Positions 60,342 to 64,000 of a stretch of 64,000 nt of DNA are shown here, piece by piece. The stretch covers positions 1,086,001-1,150,000 of the forward strand of contig NZ_BRXR01000001.1 in assembly GCF_026012015.1 (NCBI RefSeq), in the 5' to 3' direction. The notes under the pieces are model-generated. The model searched no databases. It was not told the origin of the DNA and saw nothing but the letters and a program-made list of their open reading frames with translations. The position numbers and the translations under genes are program-made. The number at the start of each line of letters is the position of its first letter. The first letter of the stretch is position 1. This DNA is from Clostridium omnivorum. Lineage in GTDB: Bacteria > Bacillota > Clostridia > Clostridiales > Clostridiaceae.

Positions 60342-61352
60342 TTATTCATTAAAACACTTTTTTACTTCTTTTAACATCTTTCTAATAGGAAGATCATACG
60401 GGCATCTCTTTTCACAAGCACCGCATTCGATACAATCCTTAGCTGTTGCTTTATTAGCAAAATATCTCTCTTCTGCCCAGGAAGCTAAGTTATATTTAGT
60501 TTTATATCCTTTCATAACAAACATAGAAGGTATATCTATACCCTTTACGCAAGGAGCACAATATCCACATCTCCTGCAAAAGTTTTCGCCTAATTCCTTT
60601 GCAATTTCATGAGCACGTTCTCTTTCTTCCAAGGTTAAGGGCTTTAATTCATTTCCAACAGCAGCATTTTGTTCTACTTCTTCTATTAATGCCATTCCTG
60701 GTATAGCTGTAGTTATATTTTCATTTTCAAATATAAATTTTAATGCCAACGAGCCATCTTCTAGATTACCCCCTGCCATTGGCTTCATAGCGATTACTCC
60801 TATGTTAAGTTCCTTTGCTCTTCTAAATAATTCATTAGCTTGGGTTTCAACTATGTTATATGGGTACATTATAGTTTCAAACTTAGAACTTTCAATAGCT
60901 ATTTTAAGCATATCCATACTATGTGAAGTAATGCCTATGTGTCCTATTTTCCCTTGAGCCTTTGCTTCCAATAGCGCCTCATAGGCTCCATTTTCATTCA
61001 TTATTTTATCATAATCTTCTTGTGTTCTTACATTATGGAACTGATAAAGGTCTATATAGTCTGTTTTAAAATTTTTAAGGCTTATTTCCACGTCTCTTGC
61101 CATAGATTCCTTATCCCTTGCCATAGACTTGGTGGCAATAATCCATTTGTCTCTTCTTCCTTCAATAGCCTCACCAATTAATTCTTCCGATACTGTATAG
61201 CCTCTTGCTGAATCAATAAAATTTATTCCTAATTCCTCAGCTCTTTCAATAACCTTTTTTGTTTCATTCATGTCAATTCTCTGTACTGGAATTCCACCAA
61301 AACCAACTACTGAAACTTCTAAATTACTACATCCTAACTTTCTATAATTCAA
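60342..61352 (-). CDS. Aldo/keto reductase with C-terminal ferredoxin domain
   Basis: 336 residues from TTG 61352 (GGAGGAGAGAGG just upstream); the longer frame adds 29 residues without a ribosome site. AKR barrel with INFIDSARGY (D, Y), WIIATKS (catalytic lysine), YQFHNVRTQ, then a C-terminal domain with CRRCGYCAPCVKG and CIECGACEKRCPYDLP; the second cluster has the CxxCxxCxxxCP pattern of a 4Fe-4S ferredoxin. Electron entry via ferredoxin may replace NADPH. Substrate unknown. Confidence 0.92.
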   Translation of the reverse strand: MNYRKLGCSNLEVSVVGFGGIPVQRIDMNETKKVIERAEELGINFIDSARGYTVSEELIGEAIEGRRDKWIIATKSMARDKESMARDVEISLKNFKTDYIDLYQFHNVRTQEDYDKIMNENGAYEALLEAKAQGKIGHIGITSHSMDMLKIAIESSKFETIMYPYNIVETQANELFRRAKELNIGVIAMKPMAGGNLEDGSLALKFIFENENITTAIPGMALIEEVEQNAAVGNELKPLTLEERERAHEIAKELGENFCRRCGYCAPCVKGIDIPSMFVMKGYKTKYNLASWAEERYFANKATAKDCIECGACEKRCPYDLPIRKMLKEVKKCFNE

Positions 61353-61432
61353 ACCTCTCTCCTCCTTATTCAAGAATTCACAATTTAAATTATAATCCTT
61401 TATATAAAAAAAGCCAATAAACAAAAAATTAA

Positions 61433-61456
61433 AAGGCACAGCATTTGCTGCGCCTT
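61433..61456 (-). terminator. Terminator of pyruvate kinase gene
   Basis: AAGGC-CAGC pairs with GCTG-GCCTT around ATTT with a one-base mismatch, A-run in front; 13 bases past the stop. Confidence 0.85.
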
Positions 61457-61469
61457 GAGTTATATTATA

Positions 61470-63227
61470 TTATACTAAATTAACTTTACCACCATAAATT
61501 AATCCACGTCTAGCATCCAAAGTTATAAAGGATCCTGTTTTTAATATTTCTGTAGCTCCAGTTGCATCTAGTATAACTGGAATTTCTCTTGAAACGCATT
61601 CAATAGCAAATTCTGCAGCTATTGCTTCATCTTCAACTACCACACCTTCAACTTTATCCAATAAATCTAAATACTCTATATCAACAGATTTTGCTACAAG
61701 TATATCTCCTTCTTGTATAACCTCTTGAGCCTGTTTAAAGTCTTTAACTATGTTAACAGCACCATATCCAGGTTTTGAACCCTTACCTTTACCTTGAACA
61801 AGAATATCACCAACTACGTGAACCTTCATCATATTAGTAGTTCCAGCATAGTTAACTGGTATACCAGCAGCTATAACTACAAGCTCACCTTTTTTAATGT
61901 AGCCAGTTTCAAGAGCTATATTTGCTGAAACATCAATTAATTCATCAGTAGATTCCATCTTGTTTGCAACTATTGGGAAAACTCCCCAATTAAGTGCAAG
62001 CTTTCTAGCCACTCCTTCATATGGAGTTACAGCTATAATAGGACATTCTGGTCTATATGTAGATATCATTTTTGCAGTGTGGCCGCTTTGTGTTGCTGTT
62101 ATAATAGCAGCAGCCTTTAAATCCATAGCTGTATTACAAGTTGCAAGGCTAATTGCATTTGGAACATTAGGTATATGATTTCTTCTTCTTCTCTTAAGTT
62201 TTTCTTCATAGTTTAGTGATTTTTCAGCTCTTTCTGCAATTCTTGCCATAGTAGCTACTGTTTCTACAGGATATTTTCCATTTGCAGTTTCACCACTAAG
62301 CATTATTGCATCTGTACCATCAAATATAGCATTAGCAACATCAGATGCTTCAGCTCTAGTTGGTCTTGGATTTTTAATCATAGAATCTAACATCTGTGTA
62401 GCTGTTATTACTGGCTTTCCTGCTTCATTACACTTTTCGATTATCATCTTTTGAACAACAGGAACATCTTCAGTAGGTATTTCTACTCCAAGATCCCCTC
62501 TAGCAACCATTATACCATCTGAAAACTTAATTATTTCATCTATGTTATTAACACCTTCATGATTCTCTATCTTAGAGAAAATAAGTACGTCACTGCCGCC
62601 ATGTTCCTCAAGGAACTTTCTTATAGCAAGCACATCTGCAGCTTTTCTTATAAAGGAAGCAGCTACCATATCAATTCCTTCTTGAATACCAAACTTAAGA
62701 TCATCCATATCCTTTTCAGTAACAGCTGGAAGTGTTGTTATAACACCAGGCACATTTACATTCTTGTTGTCTCCTAAAGAACCACTGTTTTTTACTGTAC
62801 AACTGATTCTTTTTCCTTCTACTGTTTTAACTTCGAGCCCTACCAAGCCATCAGCTATTAAAATAGAATCGCCAACTTTAACATCTTTATATAAACCTTC
62901 ATAGCTCACTGAACAAATTGTATCATTTCCAAGAACCTCTTCACCACAAACTACAGTAAATGGGGTTCCTTCTTTAAGCTCAACACTTCCGCCTTCAAAT
63001 TTTCCAGTTCTTATTTCAGGTCCCTTAGTATCTAATATAATAGCAATTGGTTTATTATATTTTGATCTAAGCTCTTTTACAAGCCCGATTCTTTTACCGT
63101 GCTCTTCATGATCACCATGGGAAAAATTATGCCTTGAAGCATTCATACCAGCTTCAATAAGCTTGGATAACACTTCCGGATTTTCACTTTTAGGCCCGAT
63201 TGTACAAATAATCTTAGTTTTTCTCAT
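61470..63227 (-). CDS. pyk: Pyruvate kinase
   Basis: Makes pyruvate and ATP from PEP. 585 residues: TKIICTIGPKSENPE, the substrate lid, SFIRKAADVLAIR, KIENHEGV (catalytic lysine), MVARGDLGVEIP and VITATQMLDSM; a C-terminal extra PEP-utiliser-like domain at about 475-585, as in Bacillus and Clostridium. AGGGGAG precedes the ATG. Follows pfkA by 85 bases in the usual clostridial pfkA-pyk order. Confidence 0.97.
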   Translation of the reverse strand: MRKTKIICTIGPKSENPEVLSKLIEAGMNASRHNFSHGDHEEHGKRIGLVKELRSKYNKPIAIILDTKGPEIRTGKFEGGSVELKEGTPFTVVCGEEVLGNDTICSVSYEGLYKDVKVGDSILIADGLVGLEVKTVEGKRISCTVKNSGSLGDNKNVNVPGVITTLPAVTEKDMDDLKFGIQEGIDMVAASFIRKAADVLAIRKFLEEHGGSDVLIFSKIENHEGVNNIDEIIKFSDGIMVARGDLGVEIPTEDVPVVQKMIIEKCNEAGKPVITATQMLDSMIKNPRPTRAEASDVANAIFDGTDAIMLSGETANGKYPVETVATMARIAERAEKSLNYEEKLKRRRRNHIPNVPNAISLATCNTAMDLKAAAIITATQSGHTAKMISTYRPECPIIAVTPYEGVARKLALNWGVFPIVANKMESTDELIDVSANIALETGYIKKGELVVIAAGIPVNYAGTTNMMKVHVVGDILVQGKGKGSKPGYGAVNIVKDFKQAQEVIQEGDILVAKSVDIEYLDLLDKVEGVVVEDEAIAAEFAIECVSREIPVILDATGATEILKTGSFITLDARRGLIYGGKVNLV

Positions 63228-63312
63228 AATCTACTCCCCTTATTAAATTATTTTCTAAGCATAATAAAACTTCCAGTAAAATTAATTTACCACATTCTTC
63301 TGAAAACTACAA

Positions 63313-64000
63313 TTAGTAGGATAGCACTCTTGCAACCTCATATAATTTTTCATCGAATTTTCTTGGCATAGCTAATGCTTCATTTATATCCAAATCAATT
63401 ACTTTTGTTCCCTCAACACCAATTGCTCTAGCTGTTTTACCCTCTGCTAAAAGTTCTACAGCTCTGTATCCCATTTTTGATGCAAGGACTCTATCAAAAG
63501 CAGATGGACTTCCACCTCTTTGAATATGTCCTAGTATAGTTGCTCTTGTTTCAACATTAGTTACTTCTTCTATCTTCTCAGCAAGTTCATTAGCTCCTCC
63601 AACACCTTCAGCAAGTATTATAAGATTGTGCATTTTGCCTTTTAGCTTACCTTCAAGTATTGTTTTACAAATTTCATCCATGTCATAGCCCTTTTCAGGT
63701 ACTATAATACTCTCAGCACCACCTGCAAGGCCCGCATAAAGAGCTATGTCCCCACAATTTCTTCCCATAACTTCAACAATACTTATTCTTTCATGAGAAG
63801 TTGAAGTATCCCTTAACTTATTTATAGCATCTAGAACTGTATTTAGTGCAGTATCAAAACCCAAAGTATATTCTGTGTAAGGAAGGTCATTATCAATAGT
63901 TCCTGGTATTCCGATTGTTGCAACTCCAAGTTCTGATAAAAGTCTAGCTCCTGTAAAGGATCCATCTCCGCCTATAACAACAAGTCCGTCAATTCCAAAT
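63313..64000 (-). CDS. pfkA: 6-phosphofructokinase, 5' part beyond right edge
   Basis: ATP-dependent phosphorylation of fructose 6-phosphate. The frame stays open to base 64000, so the N-terminus is outside. Reading toward the C-terminus are [75 protein letters not shown] and [12 protein letters not shown] near 63864 is internal, not the start. Forms the pfkA-pyk glycolytic operon. Confidence 0.95.
   Translation of the reverse strand, partial: FGIDGLVVIGGDGSFTGARLLSELGVATIGIPGTIDNDLPYTEYTLGFDTALNTVLDAINKLRDTSTSHERISIVEVMGRNCGDIALYAGLAGGAESIIVPEKGYDMDEICKTILEGKLKGKMHNLIILAEGVGGANELAEKIEEVTNVETRATILGHIQRGGSPSAFDRVLASKMGYRAVELLAEGKTARAIGVEGTKVIDLDINEALAMPRKFDEKLYEVARVLSY

Overview
The window looks like a chromosome segment of a low-GC, anaerobic, spore-former-type Firmicute, most likely a Clostridium or close relative; the species cannot be fixed from sequence alone. 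The reasons are very AT-rich DNA, strong AGGAGG-type ribosome sites with several TTG/GTG starts, clostridial thiolase and 3-hydroxybutyryl-CoA dehydrogenase, an iron-dependent alcohol dehydrogenase, a ferredoxin-type aldo/keto reductase, a pfkA-pyk pair and many PTS genes. Most genes are on the minus strand. No rRNA, tRNA, CRISPR array or intact insertion sequence was seen.

1-24 kb is mainly metabolism. A drug-type MFS gene tail and a small membrane protein (1-507) are followed by glycerate kinase and a NERD-domain membrane protein. Next is a fructose-family PTS (EIIA, EIIB, EIIC) with a class II ketose-bisphosphate aldolase but no 1-phosphofructokinase, divergent from an iron alcohol dehydrogenase and close to a PRD/EIIB/EIIA (MtlR-like) activator. 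A four-gene operon (acyl-CoA synthetase, CoA-transferase, Hbd, thiolase; 9126-14387), divergent from a LacI-type regulator, fits use of 3-hydroxybutyrate or acetoacetate, because crotonase and acyl-CoA dehydrogenase are absent. Then come an M20 amidohydrolase with a YfcC-type carrier and a LysR regulator, a membrane protein of unknown function, FabV enoyl reductase and guanine deaminase.

23.4-43.3 kb is accessory, rich in stress and drug-response genes, each near its own regulator. Hsp33, a TipAL-like MerR, a flavodoxin, a zinc-ribbon protein and a SRPBCC protein lie behind a textbook MerR promoter with a 19-bp spacer. They are followed by a WYL regulator with a GyrI-like protein, a Vat-type acetyltransferase, a lipase-like hydrolase, a rifampicin phosphotransferase (Rph), a PadR/DUF1048/KTR/DrrAB-like ABC cassette, a leucine carboxymethyltransferase-family methyltransferase facing a TetR gene, and a second Rph-like dikinase under a TetR gene with two clear operators. 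Several decayed gene fragments (38.1-38.3 kb, 44.0-45.1 kb) mark past insertions and deletions.

45.2-53.8 kb is the most unusual region. A 923-residue protein fuses a YidC/Oxa1 insertase to an alkaline-phosphatase-fold (LtaS/sulfatase-like) domain. It is followed upstream by a CDP-glycerol glycerophosphotransferase, a CPBP protease, an NCS1-family permease, a 65-residue single-span protein coupled to that permease, and a three-domain protein (winged helix, LicC-like nucleotidyltransferase, LicA-like choline kinase). Together they suggest uptake and CDP-activation of choline or a related amino alcohol, plus building and decorating a teichoic-acid-like envelope polymer.

54-64 kb returns to core genes: RlmD-type rRNA methyltransferase, signal peptidase I, an HlyD/ABC/ABC-2 efflux operon with a TetR regulator, a DUF1540 protein, a ferredoxin-type aldo/keto reductase, pyruvate kinase, and phosphofructokinase running off the right edge.
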